In this document: piece by piece, positions 37,265-50,757 of the stretch | Layout: each line of letters begins with the position of its first letter | Position numbering within the stretch: the first letter of the stretch is position 1 | From: Sapria himalayana | Lineage: Eukaryota > Streptophyta > Magnoliopsida > Malpighiales > Rafflesiaceae | Direction: 5' to 3' | DNA: 64,000 nt | Assembly (NCBI GenBank): GCA_029783825.1 | Contig: JAREIK010008210.1 | Coordinates: 1-64,000, forward strand | Position numbers and translations under genes: made by a program | Notes under the pieces: generated by a model | What the model was told of the DNA's origin: nothing | The model's input: the letters and a program-made list of their open reading frames with translations, nothing else | Database searches by the model: none

Positions 37265-38782
37265 TGTTGTGGTTCTGGTAAATTTCATATCAGAATTTAA
37301 CAATAAACTTGAAACCCACTAATGATCCAAGTGAATATAATTAAATGTTGGACAAGGATATTACCTACTGTAGCACAAACTTAAAATTTGATTTTGATCA
37401 ACCTATTGAATCATAGCACAATCAAGTATCCATGCTTGTAGCGATATCCACACAAATATATTTTCATTATATATAATTTTTTATTTTATATCTCTCCTAT
37501 TTTATATAATATTTTGGTTTTTCACACATTTTATTAATAGGATGTGTCATTAATGAAAGATTTTGATTTTTCAAACATCATTTTTAAAAAGATGTGTCAT
37601 TAAAGAAACCTTTAGTTTTTCACACACCTTTATAAAAGGATGTGTCATTAATGAAAAGGATGTCATTGATGAAAATGATGTGTTATTAATAACACACCTT
37701 TCTAAAAGAGTGAAACATGGGCTTGAAGTTTGGGCCAGTTTTAAAGGTCCAAACATATACTATCGGACTAAATTCTTTATTCTAATTAGTTTAAGGTCTT
37801 AAAGAAATTTCAGACTTAAATTAGGCCTAGTATATTTTAGTCTAACTAAAATAAAACAAACTCACATAATATATACATTTTTATGTGTGTGACACATTAG
37901 CTTCTCATAATGTTGGCAGCTAGTTTAAAATCTCATTTTAAAGAAACAAGAAATGAGTGGCATTTTGCAATATATGATTATTACCCAAGTGTTGAAAATA
38001 TATTTTTTCAACTTAACCTAATTTCATGACCTATTTTATTTGATGACTTAGTCTTTTTGTCCTTGATATCTAGATTGATTTATGAGACATTGATCATGTC
38101 GTCCTCACGTCAATCTATATGTTTCTCGATCTTTGAGTAGACTAACTAAAACAAATATGTTTAATATCTCATATTGACTTATTTTAGCATTGTCACGCAT
38201 TTTAGTAGTCCTACTCAATTAAGGGGCTAACTGATATCACTTCCATTATATAGAAGGGACAAATTCTATCTACATCAATCACATCCATTTGCACAATTTA
38301 TTGTATACCTAGTAAACAACTTTATAACTATCCTTGTTACATGTAGTATTTATTGAATATAAAGTATACAACACCTTATGTAGGGAACCATATTGACTTC
38401 AGGTCAAAGGACAATTCCTACTAATAATCGCTATGAGAATATGTATGACACTTATATAACAATCCATGCAACATTCTTTTTGCGAGTAGTTTAGTATATG
38501 TCCTCCAACATGTACTCAAGTTTTAACTTAATATCCATATTAGTTAACACATGCTAGTCTTAATGTATTAATATTTTACTTGATTATTAATACTTGACTA
38601 GTGTTAATTTAGAATAGTATTCCTAGAATATATCACTCTAAAGCATTATTTTTTTCATCTAATATTTGCATAGATCTAAATAAATATAATGATCATAAAA
38701 TAATATCATTATACATATAAGATTTGATACAAAAATCCCAAAAGAATCATTTAATGATTGACTTTTAGGGCATACTCTAACA
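37265..38782 (-). mobile_element. Copia-type LTR, solo copy
   Basis: It begins TGTTGTGGTTC and ends ACTCTAACA. It is about 1.52 kb and similar along its whole length to the LTR at 38812-40351. Flanking 5-mers are TATCT (37260-37264) and TATAT (38783-38787), a possible target duplication with one change. No internal domain follows it. Orientation is taken from the second copy, whose internal sequence shows transcription toward the left. Confidence 0.85.
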
Positions 38783-38811
38783 TATATATCAATTTATCTA
38801 TCCATCTATCT
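38783..38811. repeat. 29-bp remnant of CTAT array between two LTRs
   Basis: TATATATCAATTTATCTATC followed by CATCTATCT is typical array sequence. It separates the two LTRs and ends in the same TATCT that precedes the first LTR. Confidence 0.85.
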
Positions 38812-40351
38812 TGTTGGGGTTCCCATAAATTTCATATCAGAATTTCGTAATGGACTAGGAACCCACCAAAGATCCAAGTGAATACAATTAAATGTTGGAC
38901 ATTGATGTTACCCATTGTAGCACAAAATTAAATTTTTGATTGCAAATGGTTTGGCCATATCCTAGCATAGTCAAGTGTCAGTGCCTCTAGCAGTATCGAC
39001 ATAAACATATCTTCATTATATATATATATATATTTATTTATTTATTTATTTATTTTATATCTCTTTCATTTTATATAACCATTTAATTTTTCACATACCT
39101 TTCTAAAAGGATGTATCATTAACTAAAAGTATATGTCAATAATGATACTTTTTGGTCTTTCACACTATTATAAAAGGATATGTCATTAATGAAACCTTTT
39201 AGTTTTTCACACACAATTTTAAAAGGATGTGTCATTAATGAAAAGGATGTGTCATTAATAACACACATTTCTAAAAGTGAGAAATATGTGCTTTAAGTTT
39301 GGGCCCATTTTAAAGGTCCAAATATCTACTATTAGACCAAACTCTTTATTCTAATTAGCTTAAGATCTGAAATGAATTTCAGACTTAAGATTATGCCTAA
39401 TTTATTTTATATTAACTAAAATAAAACAAACTCCAAATATCTATATGTTTTTTGTGTGTGACCCAATAGGTTCTCGTAACATTGGTAGTAACTTTATCTC
39501 ATTTTAAAGAAACAAGCAATGAGCATCATTTAGCAATGCATCATTGCTACCCAAGTGACAAAAATATAATAGATTCAACTTAACCTAATTTTGTAACTTA
39601 TTTTATTGTACGACTTAGTCCATTTGTCCATTTTATTTAGATTGATTTATGAGGCATGGATCATGTCATTCTCACATCAATCTATATATTTTTTGATCTT
39701 TGAGTAGACTAACTTTAATAAATAAGCTCAATATCTTATATTTGCTTATTTGAGCATGGTTGTGCATTTTAATTGCCCTCTCAATAAAGGGGCCAACTTA
39801 TATCACTTCTGTTATATAGAAGTGACAAATTCCATATACATCAATCACATTCCTCTGCACAATTTATTGTATACATGGTAAATAACTTTATAACCATCCT
39901 TGTTACAGGTGGTATTTGCTGAATCTAAAGTTTACAACTCCTTATGTAGGGAACCATAGTGACTTCAAGTCAAAGGATAATTCATACTAATAGTCATTAT
40001 GATAATGTGTATGACACTTATATAAGAATCCATTCAACATTCTCATAGTGGGTCAGTTCAATATATGTTATCCAACATATACTTATGTGTTAACTTATTA
40101 TCTCAAAATAGTAAACCTACATGCTAGGCTTAATGTATTAATATTTCCCTTAAATATTAAATCTGACTAGGGATAATTTAGAGTAGTATTCCATAGAATA
40201 TATCATCCTATAACATTATTATATTCATCTAATATTTGCACAGATCTAAATAAATATAATAATTATAAAATAATGTCTTTTTACATAAATGATATGATAC
40301 AAAAGTCCCAACAAATCATTTAATGATTGACTTTTAGGGTATACTCTAACA
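38812..40351 (-). mobile_element. Copia-type 3' LTR
   Basis: It begins TGTTGGGGTTCC and ends GGTATACTCTAACA, so on the - strand it starts TGTTAGAGTATACCC, a common start for plant copia LTRs. Immediately to its right AATCTCCCACT gives the polypurine tract AGTGGGAGAT on the coding strand, which fixes this as the 3' LTR of a - strand element. It contains a (TTTA)n run near 39030-39055 that is absent from the other LTR. Confidence 0.88.
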
Positions 40352-41184
40352 ATCTCCCACTAGCACTAAAGCTAATCACTAAAGTATCTGACACCTAGTG
40401 ACCAAGTGTGACCATCATGCTACCTCTATGCTAAAGCCTTGGTCAATGGGTCTGTTATGTTGTCATCTGTAGGTACTCTGCATATCTTTATGTCTTCTCT
40501 ATTAATAATCTCTCAAATGAGATGGAACCTCCGAGGTATGTGTTTGGATCATTGATGAGATCTAGTTTCATTAGCCTATGCAATAGCCTCATTGTTGTCA
40601 CAATAAAGGTCTATTTGATTAGTTTTGCTAGGAACTAAATCAAGTTCTATGATAAAATTTTTGATCCAAATAGCTTCATTTGCCACATTAGAAGCAACAA
40701 TATACTCAGCTTCTATAGTAGGATCAATAACTATATAATTCTTTGAACTCTTCCAGCTCGTAGCACCACCATTTAAGCAAAATACATAACCTAACTATGA
40801 TCTTGAGTCATCCCTATCAGTTTGCAAGCCTACATTTCTGCAACACTTTACAACAAGCTCCTAATCACCTTCATATATCAAGAAATAATCTACAGTCCTT
40901 ATTAAGTACTCTCACCTAGATCTAACTAGTATCTTCTCATCATGCTTAATACATATGAGACATTAGGATCAGTACAAATCATGGCTTAGACGATAGACCA
41001 AATAGCACATGCATATGAAATCTTATCCATGCATTCTCTTTCCTCTTTAATAGAGTGACATAGAGCCTTAGAAAGGCTCACTCTATGTGACATTGGCAAG
41101 AATCCTTTCTTAGAATTCTAGATGGAAAAATAATTAAGCACTTTATCAATATGTGCACTCTGACTCAGGCCAAGAAATCTTTTT
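40352..41184 (-). pseudogene. Ty1/copia pol, C-terminal RT and RNase H remnant
   Basis: Read leftward from 41184: FLGLSQSAHIDKVLNYF, the region SKKGFLPMSHRVSLSKA, then SYVLSMMRRY belong to the end of copia reverse transcriptase. YIVASNVANEAIWIKNFI, then QIDLYCDNNEAIAQANE and VPTDDNITDPLTKALA form the RNase H domain with its DN and DPLTK motifs. It contains stops and frameshifts. The protein would convert element RNA to DNA. The upstream part of pol, gag and the 5' LTR are not seen, because a CACTA terminus starts at 41185. Confidence 0.88.
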
Positions 41185-41600
41185 CACTACAAGAAAAATC
41201 TCATATAGCAATGGATAATTCCCTAACTAAATGTGCATTTTCTGTCGGTAAATAGAATATAGCGATTTATTAATGAAGGAACTATTACAAATCTAAAGTG
41301 CTCGTTGCTAAAATTTAGTGAGGGAAAGTGTCCCCAGCTAATAATTTAGTGACGAAAAACTTCATAGCTAAAACAAAAAAATTCTAGCTAAATTAGCAAG
41401 CTAAATGAGAGTTTTCGTCGCTAAACGGATATAACAATGGATGCTTTCCCAATCTAAAGTGCTCATCACTATATATTAGCGATGGAAATAGTCCCTCACA
41501 AAATAAATTCGACGGAAAAAATCTCTTGCTATAATAAAGATATCCCTAGCTAAATTAGCTATGGAAGCATCCCTAGCTATTTTTAAAATTTAATTTTTTT
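41185..41600. repeat. CACTA left terminus and subterminal repeats
   Basis: CACTACAAGAAA is followed by repeated GCAATGGATAATTCCCTAACT-like and GTGCTCGTTGCTAAA-like units. The pair at about 41215-41310 and 41410-41500 forms a direct repeat (ATAGCGATTTATTAATG / ATAACAATGGATGCTTTCC, then AATCTAAAGTGCTCGT / AATCTAAAGTGCTCATC). Confidence 0.82.
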
Positions 41601-44099
41601 AAAAAAAAAATTTAATTAAAACAGAAACTAAAAATGATACTTTGTAATTAACAAAAAATAAAATCATTTAATAAATTATTCTAATACAATATTTTACATA
41701 ATTAAAAAAAACAAAATTTTATTACATCTTATTCATTAATGTATCTACCAACAGTGCATAAATTATAATCTATCCCTGCATTGACGTTGCTTTCTTTCCC
41801 TCTACTCCTCTGATCAGCATCTTTCTAATGCGACAGAGTTGTCCGATTCACGATGCGTCATGTCTAGTGAAAAATTTCTTCACTTATACAAGCTTCGTAT
41901 GGGGAACTATACGGTACCATATCTGTAAGAAATTTAAACCACTCAATAAATTCAAAATAAATAAATAAAAAGTTATGTTTTGATAAATATATAATATTGT
42001 AGGATATATGTACATATATACTAGCATTTCACTAGAACATATATTACTGCAGTATATGTACATATAAACTACAGTATTATGTCTACATATATCTTGAGTA
42101 AATATATAATCAGTATATATGTACATAAAATACTGCATTATTATATGTGGGAATATCACCATCTACATGAGCATCATCATTATCATCATCTTAAGACCTA
42201 GTATAATTAGAACCATTCATTGTAGAACCTAGAGCAAAAAAACTTATTTACGCATACGTTCGGTTTGTACTTTGTGATAATTGTATATCAACACAATTAC
42301 CAAGATTTTTAAGACCAACCTCTATCTGCTTCGCTAGACTTGACTTGAAATATCTTAATCCCAGAGCTTTAGAGAAAGTCTATAATCCATGGCTTTTATT
42401 ACCTACATCAGTAGGTAATGCACAATGATGATCAGACCAGCCCTAGCAATTATATATTCAAAAGTTGTGTCTGTGTGTAAATGGGTGTGTATGTACGACA
42501 ATATACACATGTCTACAATTAAATATATGCACCTAATTATATATATACTCGATATATACGTACGTATATACTATAGAATAAAAGTATGTATATACTGAGT
42601 ATATACTTACGTATATACTGAGTATATACTTACGTATATACAGAGTATATACTGAGTATATACTTACGTATATACTGAGTATATACTTACGTATATACTG
42701 AGTATATACTTACGTATATACTGAGTATATACTTACGTATATACTGAGTATATACTTACGTATATACTGAGTATATACTTACGTATATACTGAGTATATA
42801 CTTACGTATATACTAAGTATATACTTACATATATACTGAGTATATACTTATGTATATACTGAGTATATACTAAGTATAAACTTACGTATATACTGAGTAT
42901 ATACTTACGTATATACTGAGTATATACTTACGTATATACTGAGTATATACTTACGTATATACTTACGTATATACTACAGGATAACATACTTATATACCAA
43001 ATATATACGTACGTATATACTACAGTATATATTTATGGATATACTGAGTATATATGTACAAATATACTCAGTATATACGAACATATATAGTCGGTATATG
43101 CATACTTATATACTCAATATATGCAGATATATACTCAGTATATATGTAATTTATACCAAGTATATATGTATGTATATACTACAGTATTATATGTACGTAT
43201 GTATAATCACATAGCCTTAGATGACACACATACTTGTACTTTCATGCAAATAGACATATCATCAAAGACAACAGAATAAAAAAATATAGGACTTTAAAAC
43301 ACATATATAGGTCTCTCAAGCATGATTAGCATTTCTAGTTCTTTTTCCTCTTGTACTTCACGCAGATAGAAAACATTATTACACCTACACATGGCGTATA
43401 ACATACTACATTTACAAACCAATAACCAATAACAAGTAGTTGTAGATCTAAACCACGATGAAGTAGATCTGCACAAAATAAGAGTGTCAAGAACAAACCT
43501 ACATTTGCGTGGAATTAATTTTTTGTTTCATCTCATAGCTTGATAAGCTAAGGTGTTGTTCCCAACACCATGAAGGAACAACCAAGCCTTTTACATACCT
43601 ATAATAGGCTAAAACTCTACCCAAAAAATTTAGGGACAACGAACATATTCACAGATATATAAAAATAGTTATTATAGACATGAACAAACACAAATTAAAA
43701 TTGATAGTCATATAACTTTAACAAAAATCTAAAAGATGTCCAGAAAAGATGTCTAGAGAGAAAGAGAGTGGAAAAATAAAATGTTTTAGGAATAATGAAG
43801 ATAATAAAAGCTAGGCCTCCTTTTGATCAAGCTGAACTCTATAAATACGGAACCCATGCAATTGAAGCACCGTGGCAATGTCTGAATGCTTTGAATCATA
43901 ATTTTTTCATGCATCTCACATCATGTGTCCTATAATGATTCATTATTAGGTTAATCAGCAAAGAAAATAACAAAATTAGAATAAAAGAATTGAAACCTAG
44001 AAAAAAATCACATCAAGTTTTGCTACACATAGACAAAAATCAATAACAGTTCAGAAATAATTCTCATACGAAATCATCCTCATAATTAGTAGGAAATTT
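41601..44099. other. Noncoding 3' region of the CACTA element
   Basis: Apart from the minisatellite at 42540-42985 and its decayed flank to about 43200, this 2.5-kb stretch shows only short open frames without recognisable domains. A (CAT)n-like run lies at 42170-42190. Confidence 0.6.
42540..42985. repeat. 23-bp near-palindromic minisatellite
   Basis: ACTGAGTATATACTTACGTATAT is repeated head to tail about 18 times with few changes. The unit holds two overlapping palindromic cores, TATACTGAGTATA (one mismatch) and TATACGTA-type sequence around TACGTA. Decayed copies with TACTCAGTATAT and TATACTACAG continue to about 43200. Confidence 0.93.
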
Positions 44100-46060
44100 T
44101 GTGCTAGCTTTTCCTATGAGGTTTCATAGCTGGATCTCGTAATGCTATATGTCGCATCAATGCTGCTAATTGTGACTCCACGTAGGACATCTGCTATTGC
44201 ATTACATTCTTAATTTCTTTTTATCTCATCATTCATTTCTTTAATTTCTTGCATTTATTCCATCGAATAAGTAATCAGCTCCCCCTTTTCTTCTTTCATT
44301 TCTTGTATGTCTTCCTTCAAATTAGAATACTGCTCATCTTTGTGTTCTTTAATTTTATATATTTCTTCCTTCAAATGAGATATCTCCTCGTCCTTCTTTT
44401 TCATTTCGGTCTCCATAACTACAATACGTTTATTTGTTTCCATTGCTTGTTCGACCGCCTCATCCACTATTATTGAGATAGATGAATTAGAAGCCAACTA
44501 CTACGACAAAATACCACTCCCTTCGAGCCAATTTAGTACACTCACTGCTTCTAATGGTCTCCAAATAAAAAGGATCATAGTTAATTGGTTGAAGATCCAT
44601 AGAACCCTTAACTTGTTGAGAAGTAGTTGTCACACGTTCCTCCAAAAGTTCCTGAGATAAAATAGTGAAAAATACTATTATAGATATACAAAAAATAAAA
44701 TAATTATTTTGCAATCCAAATAACTTTCAAAATGTATTGTAGTATTATAAAATTTTATAAATATAATAGATTCTTATAGCAATCATCTGAGTCTTATTTT
44801 CAACAAATTGACCATCCACTTTCTTCACATGCATCTTCTTAAAAATCTCATAAAATTGGGATCTCAACCCAATTATCCAGCCTAAAATATGTATTTATTA
44901 AGTCATAAAATAACAAATGATCAAAAATTTTAACAAAATTAATAAAACATTGCTTATATTTGATTTATTAGACTATTAGGACAACCAGTAAATATATAAA
45001 TGTTTATAATTTTAAAATTGTATCAAATCTTGAGCATGCTCAATGCTCGACTTCAACCATCCTGTGTGTCGATAGTTTCTTCTACCTAGTCCAGCTACCT
45101 CACTTTGTCAATTTTTGCTGGCAATATCTGATTTTTTTTTCACATCTGGCTTCTCCCAATACTTAAGCCACTCGAGCCAGTCATCAACGGATATAAAAAT
45201 ATGTCTTTCTTTCATATTATTCAATTTATGGACAAAATCAAAATACCGTTGATTAGCTTTGATCTCCCATAATGACTTTATCTTTACATCAAATTTGAGT
45301 GCCCATGTATACTTATTCTTTATATAAAAAAATCACAAAAGAATTTATTTTAACAAGAACATAATTATATACTACATGAATAATAACCAACATAATAGTT
45401 AAGTAATTAGATAATTATTTTTCAATGCTTTTGTTTTGTTATTTTTTACCTGTCATTAAAATAAGACTCTTTTGTTGATTCGACAACTTTCTTTAAGGAG
45501 AATACATTAGAATCAGGCTTTTTCTTGAAAGACTTTATAATTATAGTCAAGTACTCGTAAGATGGAATAAAACTATATAAATAAATAAATAACATTGAAA
45601 ACAAGCAAATCATAACTATATATTAAAAAAAACCCACTGAGAGTAACATCAGATTTTTTTTTTCAAGTCATATTTACATTTGTTTACCTCCCATCCATAA
45701 TCTCAATTACTAACTTAGACTGAATGTAGAGGAAGTCACAGCATTTGATGATGTCATTGGTTTTGTAAACGGGGAAAATATAGGTCTAAAATGTGGTGTA
45801 GGAGATATAGATTGATCAAAAGTGTGTGCATGAAGCATAATGGATGGTGGGCTTATATCTGATAAAGGCGATAGTAGAGGTCTCGATGATGGTGATGCTG
45901 ATAGAAATGGAGATGGTGATTGTGATGTTGAAGTCTGGATATGGTGGATATGAGATTGTACTGATTCTACTACGTGATGTACCATACTTGATGAATTTGG
46001 TTCATTTTTGCATCCACACCCAACTCCACCATGGGCACGTCTTTTATGCGTCATCTGCTG
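44100..46060 (-). pseudogene. TNPA-like / Transposase_24 (Ptta/En-Spm) protein remnant
   Basis: Read leftward: an N-terminal Ser/Pro-rich region starting near MTHKRRAHGGVGCGCK (46055), SFKKKPDSNVFSLKKVVEST (about 45500), KYTWALKFDVKIKSLWEIKA (about 45270), and WLEWLKYWEKPDVKKKSD (about 45170). Then come GWIIGLRSQFYEIFKKMH and GQFVENKTQMIA (about 44830), the core of Transposase_24. QELLEERVTTTSQQVKGSMD and a charged helix (44255-44497, likely coiled coil) end at MRHIALRDPA. Introns and stops separate the pieces. In En/Spm elements the second protein binds the subterminal repeats. It lies downstream of TNP2 on the same strand. Confidence 0.8.
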
Positions 46061-46199
46061 TACAAAATAAAACATAGAACAAATAATATAGATATGATGA
46101 ACAAGCATGCATTTTAGAATAAAACACACCGATAGATTTAAACAAAATATAGAAACTCTTTGATAGTTTAATATTATAATACAATTATAATAGTTTAAT

Positions 46200-49100
46200 T
46201 ATCAACATCACTATCATCCTCCAATGGATCTTCTGGTATTTTCTCTGATTCGATAGAAGTTCAAACTCATCTTCAGATAGAAATTGATCATCTTCAATTT
46301 CTATTAGACCACTATTTGAGTAACATAAATTTTCTTGATCTTCATCTATATGCACGGGCTAAATATTATTTGTCATCTTCCTGGAATACCGGTATAATAT
46401 CTAAGTTTGCACTTCTTTGTTGTGATGTTGGTACTTCAAAATTTGATCAAGCTTTGATTTTGCAAATCACGCACCAATCACTCTTATCACGAGATAAACT
46501 CGTATATATATAATAATATACTTGAGTGGCTTGAACTACCATAATAAATGGCTCATCAATTATATCTTCATTTATGGTTAACATCTACTAACTTATAATC
46601 TGAATGAATCTTTGTTCTCACATTTCATGTAGGATTTAAAAACTCACACTTTAATAATACAATCCTATTATTTTCGAGTCTAGGAAACTCTAACTCAACA
46701 ACTTGTTTGAGTTGACCATGATAATTAAAATCATCTCCACTATAACCTGAGCCTTTAATGCATACACCAATATTCATTGTTGTTTCAGAAGAACCATGCT
46801 CAATTGTGTTAAATTTATATCCATTGATAAAATACCCAAGATAGGTTGTCACATATTTAAACTGGCTTTTACTTAGATTCTGAATAAAAATATTTGAATC
46901 TCCATTTGAAGGATCAATTGCTTGTGATATAAATTTAAAAAAATGATATTAACAAATAAAAGATACTAATAAATTAAATAATTAAAAAATTTAAAACTTA
47001 ATAATTCTCACATAATTTTTGAACCAATTCACAAATTCAGTTTCCAGCATATAGTCGACATAATTGCTGGAAATTACTGGTTGCCTATATTTTAATTGCT
47101 CAACATAAATAATGCACAAATATAAAAAGAGAGAAAAATGTATATCAATTTTTAATAATTCCTATTAAAGATAAAATTAAAATATGATTAAACTTGCATC
47201 TATTTTGGGTAAAAATACTCAATATATGGTGCAACCTCCTCACAATTAAGTAAAACGTAGCTCTGGGTTGCTTTGTACTCTTCATCTATGATACATCTTT
47301 TTATTGCTCTTCCAAATATTCTTCCAGGGTGCTTGAAGATAGATAGTTTGTCCACAGAATCATTTTCTACCATCACATGACCATCATTCCGAGGCACATT
47401 TCTATTATTTGTATTGACATGATCTTCAAAATAATAAGAACAAAATAATGATGATTCTTCTACTAAATATGCATTACAAATTGAACCTTCAACTTTTGTC
47501 TTGTTTCTAACATTCAATTTCAACTTACGAAGATACCTACAACCACAATGTTAGGTTTCAATTATATTAAATTATAATTTTACTTTATATATGAAATAAT
47601 AAAACACATCAAATTATATGTATTTACCTATCTTCAAGATACATCTACTTATATTGCACTGGTCATGTTATCCTTGCTTCATATGCCAAATGGACCAGCA
47701 AATGCTCCATTGGGTCAAAAAAACTTGGTGGGAATATCCGCTCAAGCTTACAAATAATAAGTGGAATGTCATTCTCCAACCTCACAATATTATCTATTTT
47801 GATTATTGTTGCAGTTAGCTGTTTAAAAAACAAAATAAGTTCTGTAAGGACCTTCCAAGCACATAGGGGATGTAATTCACGGGATGCAATGGGTATTAAT
47901 ATCTATATAAATATATGATCGTCATGACTTTTCATTCAAATTTGTATATCTATGCATTTACCCATATTTGACACATATCCATTAGGGAAATTTAAATCTT
48001 TAACCCATCCACACAATATCAATCTTGCATTCTTATCAAGTGTGTAGCGAGCTTTAGGAAATTTTTGTGTTGCCTCATTCAGTTTAAATTCAGGACGTCG
48101 ACATTAATCATTCAGCTTTGTCTTGATTTTAATGTGTCTTTTATTTTTCCATCTACATTAAGGATAGTGTTGAAAATATTATCAAACATATTTTTTTCAA
48201 TATGCATTACATCTAAGTTATGATGAATTATATAGGAATTCCAATAGGGAAAGTCCCAAAATATATTACGTTTACTACCGCCAAATATTTTGCATATTGG
48301 TTCATTACTTCCAGTAGCATCCTTTTTAGTTACCTTCTTCAAACCCAAACTCTAAATCTCTATCATAATATCATCTCTTGAATGAACTACTGGTGCAATT
48401 GTCATAACAGTTTTATTTTTTTAAAATGCAGTTCTATTTCTTTGAAATGGATGATTCGTATGTAGAAATTTATGATGGTTATCAAACCATGACTATTTAC
48501 CACTAAATTTGAGGGTAAATGCATCATAATTCTTTATGCAATGTGGGCATGTTAATCATCCTGCAATACTCCAGACTGACAACGTTGAATATGCAAAAAT
48601 ATCACTTACTGTCCACATAAGGGCCGCCCACATAATGAAAATTTGCTTCTTTAAGATATCATATGTATTCACACCAACATCCCACAAATAATTTAACTCT
48701 ACTATAAGAGGCTGTAAGAAAACATCCAGCATGTCTTTCGATTTTTTTGGCCCTGGAACAACTTTTGAAAAAAACATATATTGCTCCTTCATACACAACC
48801 ACAGAGGCAAGTTATAATGTGCCACTATCACTGGTCATGTTGAATACTATTGTCCAGATTGCTCAAATGGTTGAAATCCATCTATGAAGGGACCCAATCT
48901 CACATTTTGACTTTTAGCTGGTAAATCTTGATGTATATAATTAAAATGCTTCTAAGCAAGTAAATCTGATGGATGACGCATTACCCCTTCTTCAACCTTA
49001 TACTCAGAATGCGACCTCATATCATTGCTATATCATTTGATGCATATAGTATGAGTAATCGAGGAATTAATAAAAAATAATACATCTTTTTAAATGCAAC

Positions 49101-49767
49101 TTTCAATTTTTGTCGCGTATCTACAACATGAGATGCCTTCTTAGATCAAAAATGATCACAAAACTTACACTAATAAATCACTATCACCACCCTAATATAA
49201 AATACATCCATTGAAATAACAATCAATGTTTTTCACTAGTAGACCCATTTCTCGTAGTAACTTTTTAGTGTTGTAAAAGTTATTAGTAATCAAATTATTA
49301 TTCGAGACTATCTCCTTCATCAGTTTTTAAACTTGATCAAATAATTTCTCAAACATATGATTTTCTGACTTAATGCTCATAAGTCTAGCCACAAGTAACA
49401 ATTGAAAATGTGTTTTACAACTAGGCTACAACTCTTTATCTTTAGCTTTAAGCATTTCATAAAATTTATGAACTTCAGGCTTAGGTGGTTCATCCATGTA
49501 ATCCTTTTTGAAGTCAGCACCAGCAGTTTCCGTGATCATTCTATGGTATGTTTTTGATGCTTCTTCACCACAAGCAAATGATTCAATACCCTCATTTTGG
49601 TCAATGTTCAGAGCCATTGTACTTTCCCCATTATAAATCCAATCAAAATAATTTTGCACAGAGCCATACTTAGCCAAATGGTATCTTATAGTGTTTACAT
49701 CATGAAAAGAGATATTCTGACAATTGTGATGATTACATGGACACTTAATTTTTTTCCATCCATCCAT
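46200..49767 (-). pseudogene. TNP2-type CACTA transposase pseudogene, near full length
   Basis: The ATG at 49767-49765 opens MDGWKKIKCPCNHHNC, the Transpos_assoc domain. Then follow LIVELNYLWDVGVNTYDILK and SKRNIFWDFPY with LDVMHIEKNMFDNIFNTILN (Transposase_21). Next are LVHLAYEARIT and KTKVEGSICNAYLVEESSLF (DUF4218 and following region), and GYSGDDFNYHGQLKQVVELE with NNRIVLLKCEF (DUF4216). The tail is TQVYYYIYTSLSRDKSDW near 46520. All expected domains are present in order, unlike the copy at 15437-17355, but stops and frameshifts are frequent. The product would catalyse excision and insertion of CACTA elements. Confidence 0.9.
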
Positions 49768-50757
49768 CTCGATTGACTACATGCAAAATTGATGAAAGTT
49801 TTAAGCCACTCAAAAAATCTTTATTCAAAATTCCATTAATAAACCTTTAGTACATCCACTTATGATATGAACTCATTTTGCCCTGTTATATTTACAAAAA
49901 ATAGTGCTCAAATATTATTTTGAATTAAACATTCTATTACTTCAAAATATACTAATAATTAAATAAAATTACTTACAGATGAATATTTAAAAATTAAATA
50001 ACATGAATATCGAGGCAATGCATTTGCAGAACCTACATGAATAGATAAAGTAATTTTAGCATGATAAAGATTTATAGATATCATGGTATTACTAGATAAA
50101 GGGAGCAAAATATGATAATGTACAAGAAAGGGAAGCAAAAATGAAAGACATTTAAAGAGTTATTGGGGAGAGGGAGAGGGAGAGAGAGGAGAGAGAAGGT
50201 GGGGAGAGAGAGGGGCAGAGAAATGGAGAGATGAGAGAGAAAGGGGAGAGGGAGAGAGAGAGAAAGGGGGTGGAGAGAGGGGGAGAGAAATGGTGAAAGG
50301 GAGAAAGGGGGGAGAGAAATGGTGAAAGGGAGAGAGAGAGCTAGAGGGAGGGAGAGAGGAAGAGAGAGAGAGAGAGATAGATAGATAGATATATAACAAG
50401 TAAGAAAGGAGAGTGAGAAAGAAAAAAACAAGAGAGAGAAAGTGTTACACAGAAAGAAGAAGAGAAAGAGAGTGACACAGAAAGAATTAGAGAAGGAGTG
50501 AGAGACTCACAGAGAATGTAGTGTTAGAATGAGGAATTATATAAAAGAAAAACAAATTTTCTTCTATACAAAACTATTAGATATTACATCTTTTGTCATA
50601 CATAAGTTCATATATGAGTCTGAGGCCTAAGGGCTAGGATTAGGTAAGTGTACCTTAATTGTATTATACCATATATGAGCCTGACCAACGGGCACTCTCA
50701 TGCTATGTGCTTACATATTGTTGATTATATATCTTTTGCCATTTAATCAAGTTAGTG
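49768..50757. other. Leader region of TNP2 with GA-rich tract
   Basis: Upstream of the TNP2 start. 50158-50480 is almost pure purine on + (GAGAGGGAGAGA units, ending in GATA repeats at about 50377-50390), giving a pyrimidine tract on the TNP2 coding strand. The - strand open frames here encode only Ser/Leu/Pro repeats and are by-products. The remaining 270 bp is unremarkable. Confidence 0.75.

Noticed and set aside
41884..42162. - strand open frame rich in Tyr/Ile/Cys
   Set aside because: It lies in TATATGTACATA-type simple sequence next to the minisatellite, with no domain or splice context.
50081..50431. Ser/Leu/Pro-rich - strand open frame
   Set aside because: It is the translation of a GA/CT low-complexity tract upstream of TNP2.
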